From an uncultured Caryophanales bacterium (GTDB lineage: Bacteria > Bacillota_I > Bacilli_A > RF39 > UBA660), in assembly GCA_946534345.1 (NCBI GenBank), contig CAMNCL010000004.1:1-64000 (forward strand): 64,000 nt of DNA, read 5' to 3'. Numbering within the stretch: position 1 is the stretch's first letter; the number at the start of each line of letters is the position of its first letter. Below, one piece after another: positions 24,705 through 33,987 of this stretch. The position numbers were made by a program, and so were the translations under genes. The notes beneath the pieces were generated by a model. The model was not told the DNA's origin. It did no database searches and worked only from the letters and a program-made list of their open reading frames with translations.

Positions 24705-25046
24705 TCAACGAAAATTGCTAAGTTTTTGACTTATTTCAGTTAAAAGCGCAACTATGTGTCCAATTGCATAGAAAACAATACATACAAGCAAACTAACAAA
24801 CCAAATCGCAATCATAAGTGAGAAGTTAAATTCTGATACTACACAAGCATCTGAATAGAAGTATGAAGTAGTCTCACAAGTCGCAAACAAATTACCAAAA
24901 ACTATACCTAGGAAGAAGCAAAGAATAAATACACCAATCGCAAATCTTTGATAGAAATTAAGTTCTCTTTGTTTTACTTCATTAGTTACTGAATGAAGTC
25001 TAGGAAATTCTTCTTTCTTCTTACTAATCTCTTCAAAAAAATCCAT
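24705..25046 (-). CDS. Hypothetical two-span membrane protein
   Basis: 113 residues: a polar N-terminus (about 30 residues), a helix at about 34-54, a short Cys-containing loop (CETTSYFYSDACVV, perhaps one disulfide), a second helix at about 72-98 and a short tail. No family was recognised. Its first codon overlaps the last base of the preceding 308-residue membrane gene, so they are coupled and probably act together. Confidence 0.6.
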   Translation of the reverse strand: MDFFEEISKKKEEFPRLHSVTNEVKQRELNFYQRFAIGVFILCFFLGIVFGNLFATCETTSYFYSDACVVSEFNFSLMIAIWFVSLLVCIVFYAIGHIVALLTEISQKLSNFR

Positions 25047-25972
25047 TACTTACTCTCTCCCTTCTTAGTAGTCTTCTTAGTAGTTTTCTTAACAACCTTT
25101 TTCTTTGGCTTTTCTTCTTTTAAATCTTTTGTCTGTTCTTTAACAAACTTAACTGCCGCATCTTTAGTATCTTTTACTTCTTCAACTACCATATCTTTTA
25201 CTTCAACTATTTTTTCATCAATATCAGTCTTATCTAAAGCCCCTTTTATCTTTTCATCAATATCTGTTTTATCTAATACATCTTGAACTTTATCTTGAGC
25301 TTTATCTACAGTATCATCAATAGTCTTTCTAACTTCATCAAAATTACCTTCATTATCTATATCAATCTTATTATCATCCAAATATTTACGATATAAAAAT
25401 ATATATCTACCAAATAATACTAAGAACACTGCATCTAATGCTGATATAATTATTCCCCTAAGTACTGCAGTACTAATTAAATCTACTATTAACATAAGTA
25501 CAGTTAAGACAAGAATAATATAATACTGAGTATCATTACTTAGCTCATTAAATGGAGATTTATTCAATCTAAAATCTTTCCAAACTATAGTTCCTCTAAG
25601 CATAGTATGAAATAAATATACTAATAAGAAGAAATTAATACTAAATTCAAGTACTGTATTTAAAGAAAATGCTTGAACTAATGTAATTAATGAAGTAACT
25701 GTAGTAATACCATATAAGAATATAAGTAATAAATTCAAATAATTAAAGTACTTCTTCCCAACATTGAACTTTAATAAAATAAAATAAATTAATACAAATA
25801 AATAAACACTATTATGATTAATAATACTTCCAAATAGCTTTAAAGAAAATTCAGAATTAGCCGCAAATGACTGACTAAATACTATTACCAATAATATTGT
25901 ACCTAATATTAAATTCACCACTTTAGAGGCATTATTATACCAAGTTAATTCCTTACTATTATTATTTTTCAT
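25046..25972 (-). CDS. Polytopic membrane protein with repeat and Lys-rich tail
   Basis: 308 residues. Six or seven hydrophobic helices fill residues 14-195. A cytoplasmic-type tail of about 110 residues follows, containing a direct repeat (LDKTDIDEKI twice) in an amphipathic Lys/Asp coiled-coil stretch and ending in a histone-H1-like basic tail (KKKVVKKTTKKTTKKGESK). No family was recognised. Basic tails of this kind can bind nucleic acid or acidic lipids; that is inference. It is the first gene of a two-gene unit with the overlapping 113-residue gene. Confidence 0.6.
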   Translation of the reverse strand: MKNNNSKELTWYNNASKVVNLILGTILLVIVFSQSFAANSEFSLKLFGSIINHNSVYLFVLIYFILLKFNVGKKYFNYLNLLLIFLYGITTVTSLITLVQAFSLNTVLEFSINFFLLVYLFHTMLRGTIVWKDFRLNKSPFNELSNDTQYYIILVLTVLMLIVDLISTAVLRGIIISALDAVFLVLFGRYIFLYRKYLDDNKIDIDNEGNFDEVRKTIDDTVDKAQDKVQDVLDKTDIDEKIKGALDKTDIDEKIVEVKDMVVEEVKDTKDAAVKFVKEQTKDLKEEKPKKKVVKKTTKKTTKKGESK

Positions 25973-26089
25973 CTAATCACCATCCTAAGTAAATTATATC
26001 ATTTTTTACACCCAGATTAAACACCAAATTGTTTTTCTTTAAAACTTTTTAATACTATGATAAAATATAGTTGAATTGGAGGGGATACT

Positions 26090-27397
26090 ATGAAATTACC
26101 TACAGTTGCGCTTGTTGGTAGACCTAACGTCGGAAAATCTACACTGTTTAATAAAATTGTTGGTAAACAAGTATCTATTATCGAAGATATTCCTGGTGTT
26201 ACTAGAGATAGAATCTATAATGAAGCCAGTTATGATAATAAACGTTTTTATTTAGTAGATACTGGAGGAATAGATGCTTCTAAACTAGATTTCAACAGTG
26301 AAATAAAAATGCAAGCTGAGATTGCTATTTCAGAAGCAGACATTGTAGTATTCATTGTAGATGGAAAAGAAGGTTTAACAGCTAATGATTTACTAGTAAG
26401 AGATATATTAAGAAAAACTGATAAAAAAATAATAGTAGCTATAAATAAAATGGATGTTAAAGAAGCCCAAGATAATATATATGACTTTTATGAATTAGGA
26501 TTTGATACTTATATACCTATCAGTAGTATTCATAATATAGGTTTTGTTGATTTAATGGATACAATTACCATGAATTTTACAGAATCAGAAGAAGTAGAAG
26601 ATACTAGAATAAAATTCTCAATAATAGGAAGACCTAATGTTGGAAAAAGTTCTTTAATGAATGCCCTATTAAATGAAGAAAGAGTAGTTGTTTCAGATGT
26701 AGCTGGTACTACTCGTGATTCAATTGATTCAGTATTAAAATATCATAATGAAGAATATATTATGATTGATACAGCTGGTATGAGAAAAAAAGGTAAAGTA
26801 TTTGAATCAGTAGAAAAATATAGTTTATTAAGATCTTTAAAAGCAATTGACAGATGTGATATCTGCTTAGTAGTAATAAATGCTGAAGAAGGTATCAAAG
26901 AACATGATAAACATATTGCTGGATATGCTATTGAAAAAGGAAAAGGATTAATCTTTGTAGTTAACAAATGGGATACTGTAGAAAATACCACTATTAATGA
27001 ATTTGAAAAACTAATGAGAGCAGAATTTCAATTCGCAACATATGCTCCTATAGTATACTTATCTGCTCTTACAAAGAAAAGAATTCATACATTGATGCCA
27101 GAAATATTAAAAGTCGCAGAAAATATCAAAAAAGAAGTAAAAACAAGTATCTTAAATGATATGATTCAAGATGCTTATAGACTTAATCTTCCACCTACAT
27201 ATAAGGGAAAAAGATTAAAGATATATTTTACTAGTCAAACAGGAATTAAACCTCCTAAGTTTACTTTTAGAGTAAATAATAAAGGTTTAGTACATTTCTC
27301 ATATGAAAGATATTTAGAAAATAAAATAAGAGAGAATTTTGAGTATACAGGTACACCAATAGTCTTACAATTTAAGAATAGGAGTGGTGATGAATGA
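26090..27397 (+). CDS. der: Ribosome biogenesis GTPase Der (EngA)
   Basis: Tandem-GTPase needed for 50S subunit maturation. 435 residues: first G domain with GRPNVGKSTLFN and NKMD, second with GRPNVGKSSLMN, DTAGMRKKG and NKWD, and a KH-like C-terminal domain (IYFTSQTGIKPPKFTFRVN). Promoter-like TTTAAA-N17-TAAAAT and a GGAGGGG site lie upstream. It ends with TGA inside ATGA shared with the next small gene. Confidence 0.97.
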   Translation: MKLPTVALVGRPNVGKSTLFNKIVGKQVSIIEDIPGVTRDRIYNEASYDNKRFYLVDTGGIDASKLDFNSEIKMQAEIAISEADIVVFIVDGKEGLTANDLLVRDILRKTDKKIIVAINKMDVKEAQDNIYDFYELGFDTYIPISSIHNIGFVDLMDTITMNFTESEEVEDTRIKFSIIGRPNVGKSSLMNALLNEERVVVSDVAGTTRDSIDSVLKYHNEEYIMIDTAGMRKKGKVFESVEKYSLLRSLKAIDRCDICLVVINAEEGIKEHDKHIAGYAIEKGKGLIFVVNKWDTVENTTINEFEKLMRAEFQFATYAPIVYLSALTKKRIHTLMPEILKVAENIKKEVKTSILNDMIQDAYRLNLPPTYKGKRLKIYFTSQTGIKPPKFTFRVNNKGLVHFSYERYLENKIRENFEYTGTPIVLQFKNRSGDE

Positions 27398-27639
27398 TAA
27401 TAGGAAATAATAATTATAATACAAATTCTAATTTCAATAAAAATACTAGTTTTGGTAATGGACCACATAAGACAATTGAAAATAAAACTGCTGCCCAAAT
27501 AAATGCCAATGTAATGGATAAGAACGATATGGCAGATAAATCTTTTGCGATGCTTAATGAAAGATATGCAAAGGGATTAATATCCTTAGAAGAATTTACT
27601 AAACAATGTAATAAATTAAACAAATTAAGACAAAAATAA
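27394..27639 (+). CDS. Small protein with SHOCT-like C-terminus
   Basis: 81 residues, overlapping the der stop by 4 bases (ATGA). The N-terminal 45 residues are Asn/Thr/Lys-rich and probably disordered. The C-terminus, SFAMLNERYAKGLISLEEF followed by KQCNKLNKLRQK, follows the short SHOCT pattern (L..LY.KGLIT.EEF..K...LL). SHOCT domains are small oligomerisation modules. No further function can be assigned. It is coupled to der and followed by a terminator. Confidence 0.6.
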   Translation: MIIGNNNYNTNSNFNKNTSFGNGPHKTIENKTAAQINANVMDKNDMADKSFAMLNERYAKGLISLEEFTKQCNKLNKLRQK

Positions 27640-27660
27640 AAAAGGATTAAGTCCTTTTTT
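27638..27660. terminator. Bidirectional terminator
   Basis: Nine-base stem (27638-27646 with 27652-27660) between the converging 81-residue gene and the next minus-strand gene, with T runs on both sides. Confidence 0.8.
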
Positions 27661-28354
27661 ATTTTGTATCAATCTTTTTAATCATATTAGTATATTCTTT
27701 ATACAAAGATTCATTCTTAAATTTAATCTCTTTGTTTTCTAATTTCCAATTATCTTTATTCTTTACTAAGAAATTTAATACTTCAGTACTAGTATCATAG
27801 ATATTATTTACTCTAACTTTAGTATCATATAAAGTAGTTTGAGTCGCTTTTAAATTATTAACTAAACCATAATTAAATACTAATTCTTTGTAACTAGTTA
27901 AGCTACTGTTCTTTAAATTAGCTTCCCCATAAGCAATTATACTCTTTTCATCAGAATTCTTTATCAATTTCTCTATTTTATTATTAAATTCAGTTTTAGA
28001 ATCCTTTAAATATTGAAGTGAGTTTTTAAATTCGGGTCCATCACTATTATAATTATCAAATGATAATATTTTAGTTAACTTTTCATCATGGATATCTCCT
28101 AAAACATCTTGTAATAATACAGCATAATCATCCATATATGTCTTAATAGTCTTTTCAATTCTACCATATTTTCCACTAGTCTTTAATTTAGTATTATATC
28201 TATCTTTAGTAACATCTAGAAGGACAATATCTTTTATTTCCTTTTTCAAATTATTTCTCATAGTAGCACTACGAACACTTAGAATACTCACTAATAAGAT
28301 ACAATCTACTACTATTATTAAACATGTTAATATTACTTTCTTTTTTTGACTCAT
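27659..28354 (-). CDS. Hypothetical signal-anchored protein
   Basis: About 231 residues. One N-terminal hydrophobic helix (KVILTCLIIVVDCILLVSIL) then a helical Lys/Asp/Asn-rich outside domain (for example YLKDSKTEFNNKIEKLIKNS). It looks like an extracytoplasmic helical bundle; no family was recognised. Start: the ATG before AGTCAAAAA has GGTAGGTG at good spacing; the frame opens five codons earlier. It lies 30 bases downstream of engB. Confidence 0.55.
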   Translation of the reverse strand: MSQKKKVILTCLIIVVDCILLVSILSVRSATMRNNLKKEIKDIVLLDVTKDRYNTKLKTSGKYGRIEKTIKTYMDDYAVLLQDVLGDIHDEKLTKILSFDNYNSDGPEFKNSLQYLKDSKTEFNNKIEKLIKNSDEKSIIAYGEANLKNSSLTSYKELVFNYGLVNNLKATQTTLYDTKVRVNNIYDTSTEVLNFLVKNKDNWKLENKEIKFKNESLYKEYTNMIKKIDTK

Positions 28355-28384
28355 AATAACACCTACCACACTAGAATTATTTTT

Positions 28385-28981
28385 CTAAATTACATCTGTT
28401 TCTATTAACCCCTCTATTTTCTCTAATACATCTTTTACACCTAACTTAGTAACACTAGAGAATACTATTAAATCATCCCCTACTACTAAATCTAATGTGT
28501 CTAAAATAACTTTTAAGTTTTTTTGCTTCTTTCCACCAGTAATTTTATCTGCTTTAGTCGCAATTACTGTAACAGGTAAATTATAATACTTTAAAAAGTT
28601 ATACATTAATAAATCATCTTCAGTTGGTTTATGTCTAAAATCAACTAACATAAAGACTCTTTTTAATTGATCTCTCTTCTCTAAATACTCTTCTATCATC
28701 ATTCCAAATTTAGCTTGAGTTTTTTTATCTACAGAAGCATAACCATATCCAGGTACATCTATTAAATAAAAACTATTATTAATACCATAGAAATTTAAAG
28801 TTTGTGTCTTACCTGGTTTTGAAGAAGTATGAGCTAAATTCTTTCTACCTAAAATACTATTAATAAAACTACTTTTACCTACATTACTTCTACCCACAAG
28901 TAAAAACTCTGGTTTATTATCATCAGGATATTGACTTCTTCTAGTTGCGATTATGTCTAAATTTGCATCTTTAATTATCAT
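28385..28981 (-). CDS. engB: GTPase EngB (YsxC)
   Basis: GTPase for late 50S assembly. 198 residues. Seen: LVGRSNVGKSSFINSILG (P-loop), the switch TSSKPGKTQT, DVPGYGYA, and TKADK. Start: the ATG at 28981 lies 7 bases after GAGGAG; a GTG five codons earlier overlaps that site. The first 11 bases overlap nrnA, so it is coupled to it. Two ribosome-assembly GTPases (Der, EngB) within 2.5 kb is a regional theme. Confidence 0.97.
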   Translation of the reverse strand: MIIKDANLDIIATRRSQYPDDNKPEFLLVGRSNVGKSSFINSILGRKNLAHTSSKPGKTQTLNFYGINNSFYLIDVPGYGYASVDKKTQAKFGMMIEEYLEKRDQLKRVFMLVDFRHKPTEDDLLMYNFLKYYNLPVTVIATKADKITGGKKQKNLKVILDTLDLVVGDDLIVFSSVTKLGVKDVLEKIEGLIETDVI

Positions 28982-29939
28982 TCTTATTCTCCTCACTTAT
29001 ACTTTCAAAATAATCATGAACATATTCATCTAATTCATTCATTATTTTTAAAGCATCTTCAAGTGTTTTAACTCTTACACCAGAAGCCATTTTATGGCCT
29101 CCACCATTATGGTTCTCAGCAATTTTATTGATTTCTGGACCACGTGATCTAATAGATACACGATACTGATTATTTTTAATATCCTCAGTAATAGTAGCCC
29201 ATACTACCATTTCTTTAATAAAATTGTAATTATTGACCATATTACCTGCTGATGCACTATCTACACCATATTTATTAATAATTTCATCAGTAATAACTAT
29301 ATAACCAAAATGATTATCAGTAACTTTAATATTTGATGAAATATAACCTTCTAATCTTAATTCACTAATTGGTCTTAAATATAACTTATCATAAGTATTC
29401 TTAAGATCAAAATTATATTTTTCTAGGTATTCTGATACTAATTTAAAAGTATCAGAAGTTACACTATTAAATAGAAAACGATTAGAATCAGATACTAAGC
29501 CCATATATAGTAATTCAGCTATTGACTGATCACACTGAAGTTCAGTTTCTTTAATTATTTGCATAATAATTTCACAAGCAGAAGTCTTATCATCTTCTAT
29601 TATCTCTAAATCACAAGTCTTTTCAATAAAAGGATGATGATCTATCTTAATTGAATAATCAAACTCTTCTGGATTAGCTGAATCAATTCTCTTTCTATCT
29701 GGAGTATCACAGACTATTAATAAAGCATTATCTACTTTTTCTAACTTATCTAATCTTCCAAAATGTACAAATTTAGAACTACCAGTTCCAATAGCTAATA
29801 CTTTTTTATCAGGATAAGTTAGTTTAATGGAATCTCTCAAAGCTAATTGTGAGCATAAAGCATCTGGATCAACCCCAATATGTCTAGCAATTACTATAGT
29901 ATTGAATTCTTCTATTCTTTTTATTAATTCATTATACAT
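28971..29939 (-). CDS. nrnA: Bifunctional oligoribonuclease/PAP phosphatase NrnA
   Basis: DHH/DHHA1 phosphoesterase degrading nanoRNA, and often 3'-phosphoadenosine 5'-phosphate or cyclic-di-AMP breakdown products. 322 residues. Seen: IARHIGVDPDALCSQLAL, VCDTPDRKRID, the DHH motif IKIDHHPF, VSDSNRF, and the DHHA1 substrate loop NHNGGGHKMASGVRV. It completes the set of RNA-decay enzymes in this window with RNase J and RNase Y. It overlaps engB. Confidence 0.93.
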   Translation of the reverse strand: MYNELIKRIEEFNTIVIARHIGVDPDALCSQLALRDSIKLTYPDKKVLAIGTGSSKFVHFGRLDKLEKVDNALLIVCDTPDRKRIDSANPEEFDYSIKIDHHPFIEKTCDLEIIEDDKTSACEIIMQIIKETELQCDQSIAELLYMGLVSDSNRFLFNSVTSDTFKLVSEYLEKYNFDLKNTYDKLYLRPISELRLEGYISSNIKVTDNHFGYIVITDEIINKYGVDSASAGNMVNNYNFIKEMVVWATITEDIKNNQYRVSIRSRGPEINKIAENHNGGGHKMASGVRVKTLEDALKIMNELDEYVHDYFESISEENKNDN

Positions 29940-30005
29940 CTTACATTTCCTATCTAATAAGCCTAATCAGCTATATTAGTATTATACTATAATATTTCAA
30001 TTAAA

Positions 30006-30027
30006 AAAAGGATTAAATAATCCTTTT
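30006..30027 (-). terminator. Terminator of ackA
   Basis: Nine-base stem (30006-30014 with 30019-30027) across the stop codon, with a T run on the minus strand. Confidence 0.8.
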
Positions 30028-31222
30028 ATTTTTCACAAAACTTATAAGTATCTTTAATAATCATTAATTCCTCATTAGTAGGAACTACATATACAGGAAT
30101 TGATGATGATTTAGATGAGATAATTCCTTCAGATTTATCCTTATAACTAGCTATTTCTCCATTAGCCTTTTTATCTACTTTGATACCTAATGGTTTTAAT
30201 CTATTTAAGATTTCTTCACGAGCGGCAATACCATTTTCTCCTACACCAGCAGTAAAGATAATAGCATCAACTTTTCCTTCTAATTCGATGTAATAGTCAG
30301 CTATATATTTAGCTACTCTATCATTATACATATTAAGTGCTAGAACAGCTCTTTCATCACCGTTTTCAGCAGCTTTTTCAACATCACGACTGTCACTAAA
30401 TCCACTAATACCTAATAATCCACTCTTCTTATTTAAAGCATTAGTAACATCACTAATAGTCATATCACTTTCTTTACATACATATTCTAGAATAGATGGA
30501 TCGATAGAACCACTTCTTGTTCCCATCATTAAACCATCTAACGGTGTAATACCCATTGTAGTATCAAAACATTTACCATTCTTAATAGCAGAAATACTAG
30601 CTCCACTACCAATATGACAAATAATTAAATTAACGTCTTTCTTAGCAAGTTTATCTTGCATTGTAACAGTAATATATTTATGACTTGTACCATGGAATCC
30701 ATATTTACGAACACTATATTTCATATACCATTCATAAGGTACTGGATACATAAAGTTCTCTTTAGGCATAGTTTGATGGAAAGCAGTATCAAATACAGCT
30801 ACCATTGGTACATTAGGTAATACATCTTTTAAAGCTCTAATTCCAGCTAAATTACCTGGATGATGAAGAGGTCCTAATTTAGTTAAATCTTCAATGTCAG
30901 CAATAACTTGATCATCGATTAATACTGAATCAGAATACTTTTCTCCACCATGTAAAACCCTATGTCCTACACCTTTAATTTCATCTAAGCTTTCTACTGC
31001 TTTATGTTCTAATAAAGCATCTAATAATACTTGAACAGCTTCAGTATGGTTCTTTAAATACTTAGCTCCTTTAATCTTTTCTCCATTTACTTTAGTAGTC
31101 CAAAAACTATCTTCTAAACCAATCTTTTCAATATAACCACTAATAATTACTTTTTCTTCAGGCATTTCAAATAATTGATATTTTAAAGAACTACTACCTG
31201 CATTAACACATAATAATTTCAT
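30026..31222 (-). CDS. ackA: Acetate kinase
   Basis: Acetyl-phosphate + ADP to acetate + ATP; substrate-level ATP production in fermentation. 398 residues, full length. Seen: NAGSSSLKYQLF, GHRVLHGG, VFDTAFHQTMP, YGFHGTSHKY, ICHIGSGASI, DTTMGITPLDGLMMGTRSG and FTAGVGENG, the standard ASKHA signatures. It has its own promoter (TTGTTT-N17-TATTAT) and AGGAGG site. Phosphotransacetylase is not in the window. It indicates acetate as a fermentation product. Confidence 0.98.
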   Translation of the reverse strand: MKLLCVNAGSSSLKYQLFEMPEEKVIISGYIEKIGLEDSFWTTKVNGEKIKGAKYLKNHTEAVQVLLDALLEHKAVESLDEIKGVGHRVLHGGEKYSDSVLIDDQVIADIEDLTKLGPLHHPGNLAGIRALKDVLPNVPMVAVFDTAFHQTMPKENFMYPVPYEWYMKYSVRKYGFHGTSHKYITVTMQDKLAKKDVNLIICHIGSGASISAIKNGKCFDTTMGITPLDGLMMGTRSGSIDPSILEYVCKESDMTISDVTNALNKKSGLLGISGFSDSRDVEKAAENGDERAVLALNMYNDRVAKYIADYYIELEGKVDAIIFTAGVGENGIAAREEILNRLKPLGIKVDKKANGEIASYKDKSEGIISSKSSSIPVYVVPTNEELMIIKDTYKFCEK

Positions 31223-31316
31223 AATTTCCTCCTAACACCATACATATAATATCAAAGAAGATAAAAAAAAACAATAAATTAGATTAATATGATTCAATTA
31301 ATTTAAAAAGAAAAAA

Positions 31317-31335
31317 ACTCATCAATTTGATGAGT
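31317..31335 (-). terminator. Terminator of the SipW-type protein
   Basis: Eight-base stem (31317-31324 with 31328-31335), 3-base loop, 5 bases from the stop codon, with TTTTTTTC on the minus strand. Confidence 0.8.
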
Positions 31336-31340
31336 CCTTA

Positions 31341-32009
31341 TTATGCTTGAACATAACTTACAGTAAATAAAGAAGTAGCTCCAGTATGACCTGCAGAAGT
31401 TTCATTAATTAATGCAAGTTCATCAGCAGTAGGTAAAGTTGTTACTGTTGACTTATATGTAACAGAAACCTTAAATGTAGCAGATTGTCCTGCCTTTAAA
31501 GAATCTCCTGCCTTAATAGTAGATCCATCTGCATAAGTAACATCATAAGTCATAAATCTTTGAGCAGTAGCATTTAAATCACTCTTAGTAACAGTATCTA
31601 CTTTAGCATCTATAGTACCATTATTAGCATATTTAGTAGTAAATGTAAAAGTATCTCCAGGTTTAGATAATAAATGTTTAAAGTAAACTGTATTACCATC
31701 CATCCATATAATAGCTCCTTTTGCATTATCTCCTGTTCCATCATCTGGTGTTAAACTTTCAGGATTTGATGGATTAATTGTACATTTTTCACCAGTTGGA
31801 CAAGCAATAGCATCAGGATCAGTATCATCAATAACTACATCCCATGTAGGATTACTAATAGTAGATGTTCCATTAATTTTTAATGTTGAAGACAATGTAG
31901 CATAACCAATACTAATAAATCCAACTAACAATAATAATAGTAATAAAACTGTACTTTTCTTTTTCTGTCTTTGATGTTCTACTTTTAATTTTTCAATTTC
32001 ATTTTCCAT
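31341..32009 (-). CDS. SipW-type signal-peptide surface protein (TasA/camelysin-like layout)
   Basis: About 222 residues. A charged cytoplasmic start of about 20 residues, then a Leu-rich helix (STVLLLLLLLVGFISIGYA) directly followed by TLSSTLKINGTSTI. The GYAT-type junction resembles SipW-processed secreted fibre proteins (TasA, camelysin). The mature part is beta-rich, Thr/Ser-rich and has one CPTGEKC loop. SipW signal peptidase is not in the window. Start: the ATG before GAAAATGAA, 8 bases after GGAGGA; earlier in-frame ATGs overlap that site. Family placement is tentative. An inverted repeat sits between its promoter and start. Confidence 0.6.
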   Translation of the reverse strand: MENEIEKLKVEHQRQKKKSTVLLLLLLLVGFISIGYATLSSTLKINGTSTISNPTWDVVIDDTDPDAIACPTGEKCTINPSNPESLTPDDGTGDNAKGAIIWMDGNTVYFKHLLSKPGDTFTFTTKYANNGTIDAKVDTVTKSDLNATAQRFMTYDVTYADGSTIKAGDSLKAGQSATFKVSVTYKSTVTTLPTADELALINETSAGHTGATSLFTVSYVQA

Positions 32010-32021
32010 AATCATATCCTC

Positions 32022-32039
32022 CAAATTGTTTACAATTTG
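32022..32039. promoter_or_regulatory. 18-base inverted repeat in the leader of the SipW-type gene
   Basis: CAAATTGT-TT-ACAATTTG: 8-base arms, 2-base centre. It lies between a minus-strand TATAAT (about 32041-32047) and the GGAGGA ribosome site, the place of a repressor operator. Confidence 0.55.
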
Positions 32040-32125
32040 ATTATATCATATTTTTGGATAAATAAAATATTTTTTAATAATTTAACACAAACTAACAATA
32101 TTATTACAAATCATTGTCAATTAAA

Positions 32126-33313
32126 CTACAACAAATCACTAAATTCAGTATTCTTACTATTATCTATCTTAATAGTATTAATACTATTAACTGCTTCATC
32201 TATTAAACTTTCATAATCAAACTTATTTTCTTCTTTAATAGCTACATCTAATTTAGGATTAATAACTGGATGTTTAGGTACAAATACTGTACAGCAATCT
32301 TCATATGGAATAATACTTATATCATAAGTATCTATCTTTCTAGCAACATCAATTATTTCTATTTTATCCATACAAGCAACTGGTCTAATAACAGGTATAT
32401 TAGTAACACTATTAATAACAGACATACTAGTAAGTGTTTGACTAGCTACTTGACCAATACTTTCTCCATTAACAATAACTAATCCATTGTATTTTTCACA
32501 TAATTTAGATGCAATACGATACATCATTCTTCTCATAATAGTAATACAATAATCTTCACGACACTTCTTATATATTTCTTCTTGAATAGGAGTAAAATTA
32601 ACCACGTGTAGATTAATAGAGTCACAGTAGTCAGCTAATTTTTTACCTAAACTAATTACTTTATTACGAGCTTCAATACTAGTATGAGGAATAGCTTCAA
32701 AATAAATTGCATCTAGCTTCATACCTCTTTTCAAAGCATAATAACCCGCAACTGGTGAATCAATACCACCTGATAACATCAACATTCCTTTAGGTTGTGT
32801 ACCAACTGGATATCCTCCAGCACCCATATAAGTATTGAAATAAATAAAAGTATTATCTTCTCTAATTTCTACTTTAACTTTTAAATCTGGTTTATGAACA
32901 TCTACTTTAATATCAGGTATATTCTTAAGAATAACAGCTCCTAATTCACGACTATATTCTTGACTATTAATAGGAAACTTCTTATCACTACGTTTTACTT
33001 CTACCTTAAAAGTATTAAATTTCTCTTTTTTTACTACATCTAACATCTTAGTTCTAATAACTTCATCATTAGACTCTACAATATAAGCAATTTGATATGC
33101 ATGTATACCAAAAATCTTATTTATAATTCCTGTAATATTATCTAAATCTTTGTCTTCAAATTCAATATACATTTTAGCTCTATCTTTATGAATATTAACT
33201 TTATAATCAACTAATTTATTCTTAACATTATTATATAAAGAATTTATAAAAAAATTACGATTAGCTTTCTTAGTAGATAATTCACCATACTTAATTAAGA
33301 TAACTCTATCCAT
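32126..33313 (-). CDS. thiI: tRNA 4-thiouridine synthase ThiI
   Basis: Sulfur transfer to tRNA U8 (and to thiamine precursors). About 395 residues: N-terminal ferredoxin-like/THUMP domains, then the PP-loop ATPase with MLMLSGGIDSPVAGY, and the C-terminal EDCCTVFVPKHP. The rhodanese domain of E. coli ThiI is absent, as usual in Firmicutes, so a cysteine desulfurase must donate sulfur directly; none is adjacent. Start: the ATG after GGTGGTGAT. It has a candidate promoter (TTGTTT-N18-TAAAAT). Confidence 0.95.
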   Translation of the reverse strand: MDRVILIKYGELSTKKANRNFFINSLYNNVKNKLVDYKVNIHKDRAKMYIEFEDKDLDNITGIINKIFGIHAYQIAYIVESNDEVIRTKMLDVVKKEKFNTFKVEVKRSDKKFPINSQEYSRELGAVILKNIPDIKVDVHKPDLKVKVEIREDNTFIYFNTYMGAGGYPVGTQPKGMLMLSGGIDSPVAGYYALKRGMKLDAIYFEAIPHTSIEARNKVISLGKKLADYCDSINLHVVNFTPIQEEIYKKCREDYCITIMRRMMYRIASKLCEKYNGLVIVNGESIGQVASQTLTSMSVINSVTNIPVIRPVACMDKIEIIDVARKIDTYDISIIPYEDCCTVFVPKHPVINPKLDVAIKEENKFDYESLIDEAVNSINTIKIDNSKNTEFSDLL

Positions 33314-33355
33314 AGTATCACCACCACGCATATTTTAGCATAAAATATAAGAAAA

Positions 33356-33374
33356 AAACAACCTAAGGTTGTTT
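33356..33374 (-). terminator. Terminator after ezrA/pilin-like pair
   Basis: Nine-base perfect stem (33356-33364 with 33366-33374) around a single central base across the stop codon of the pilin-like gene, then TTTTTTTC on the minus strand. Confidence 0.8.
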
Positions 33375-33987
33375 ATTCTTCTATTTCTTTCTTTTCTCTG
33401 TAGAATTCTTTGCTTAATACTTTACAAGTACTTTCTACACTACTAGCATTATAATAATCAGTAGAATACTTTTTATTTATTTGATATACAAAGTATAATT
33501 CAGGATAATATTCAGAGAATACCTCTTTTCCTGCTTCTTCACAATTATATAAAGTTAGTTTATCAGCAGATTCAAATTCTTTCTCTTTCCACTCACCAAT
33601 TTCATATATAGGAGCATTTTCCATATTATTTAATCCTTCACTATCAATTAAATAATCCCCACAACGTAATGTGACTAAATACTTACCATTATTTATAAAT
33701 ACTTTAGACTCTTTCTCGTCGCAAAAACCACTTCCAACAGGATTCTTTATTTTTCCAATAGTTTTCTCATCAATTGCTTCAGCAAGAGTTACCATATCTG
33801 AAGTATGATAAAAATTAGCATTAGTAGATACAGTCTTACCAAATGATAAAGCATCACTACGCATAGTATCAAAATGTTTACCATTAGAACCATCTAAAAA
33901 TACTTTAAACAAAAACGTAAAAACTATTAAGACAAGTAAAATTACCACTATAGTTTCAAATCTTCCTAAACCTTTATTATTTCTCAT
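33373..33987 (-). CDS. Type-IV-pilin-like membrane-anchored protein
   Basis: About 204 residues. The start MRNNKGLGRFETIVVILLV carries a prepilin-like motif: Gly, then Glu at +5 of the would-be mature protein (KG|LGRFE), followed by a 20-residue hydrophobic helix. The rest is an outside domain with four Cys (FCDE, LRCGD, YNCEE, STCKV), possibly two disulfides. No prepilin peptidase or pilus ATPase is in the window, so it may be a pseudopilin or a simple anchored protein. It starts inside the end of ezrA, in another frame, hence coupled. No named family was recognised. Confidence 0.6.
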   Translation of the reverse strand: MRNNKGLGRFETIVVILLVLIVFTFLFKVFLDGSNGKHFDTMRSDALSFGKTVSTNANFYHTSDMVTLAEAIDEKTIGKIKNPVGSGFCDEKESKVFINNGKYLVTLRCGDYLIDSEGLNNMENAPIYEIGEWKEKEFESADKLTLYNCEEAGKEVFSEYYPELYFVYQINKKYSTDYYNASSVESTCKVLSKEFYREKKEIEE

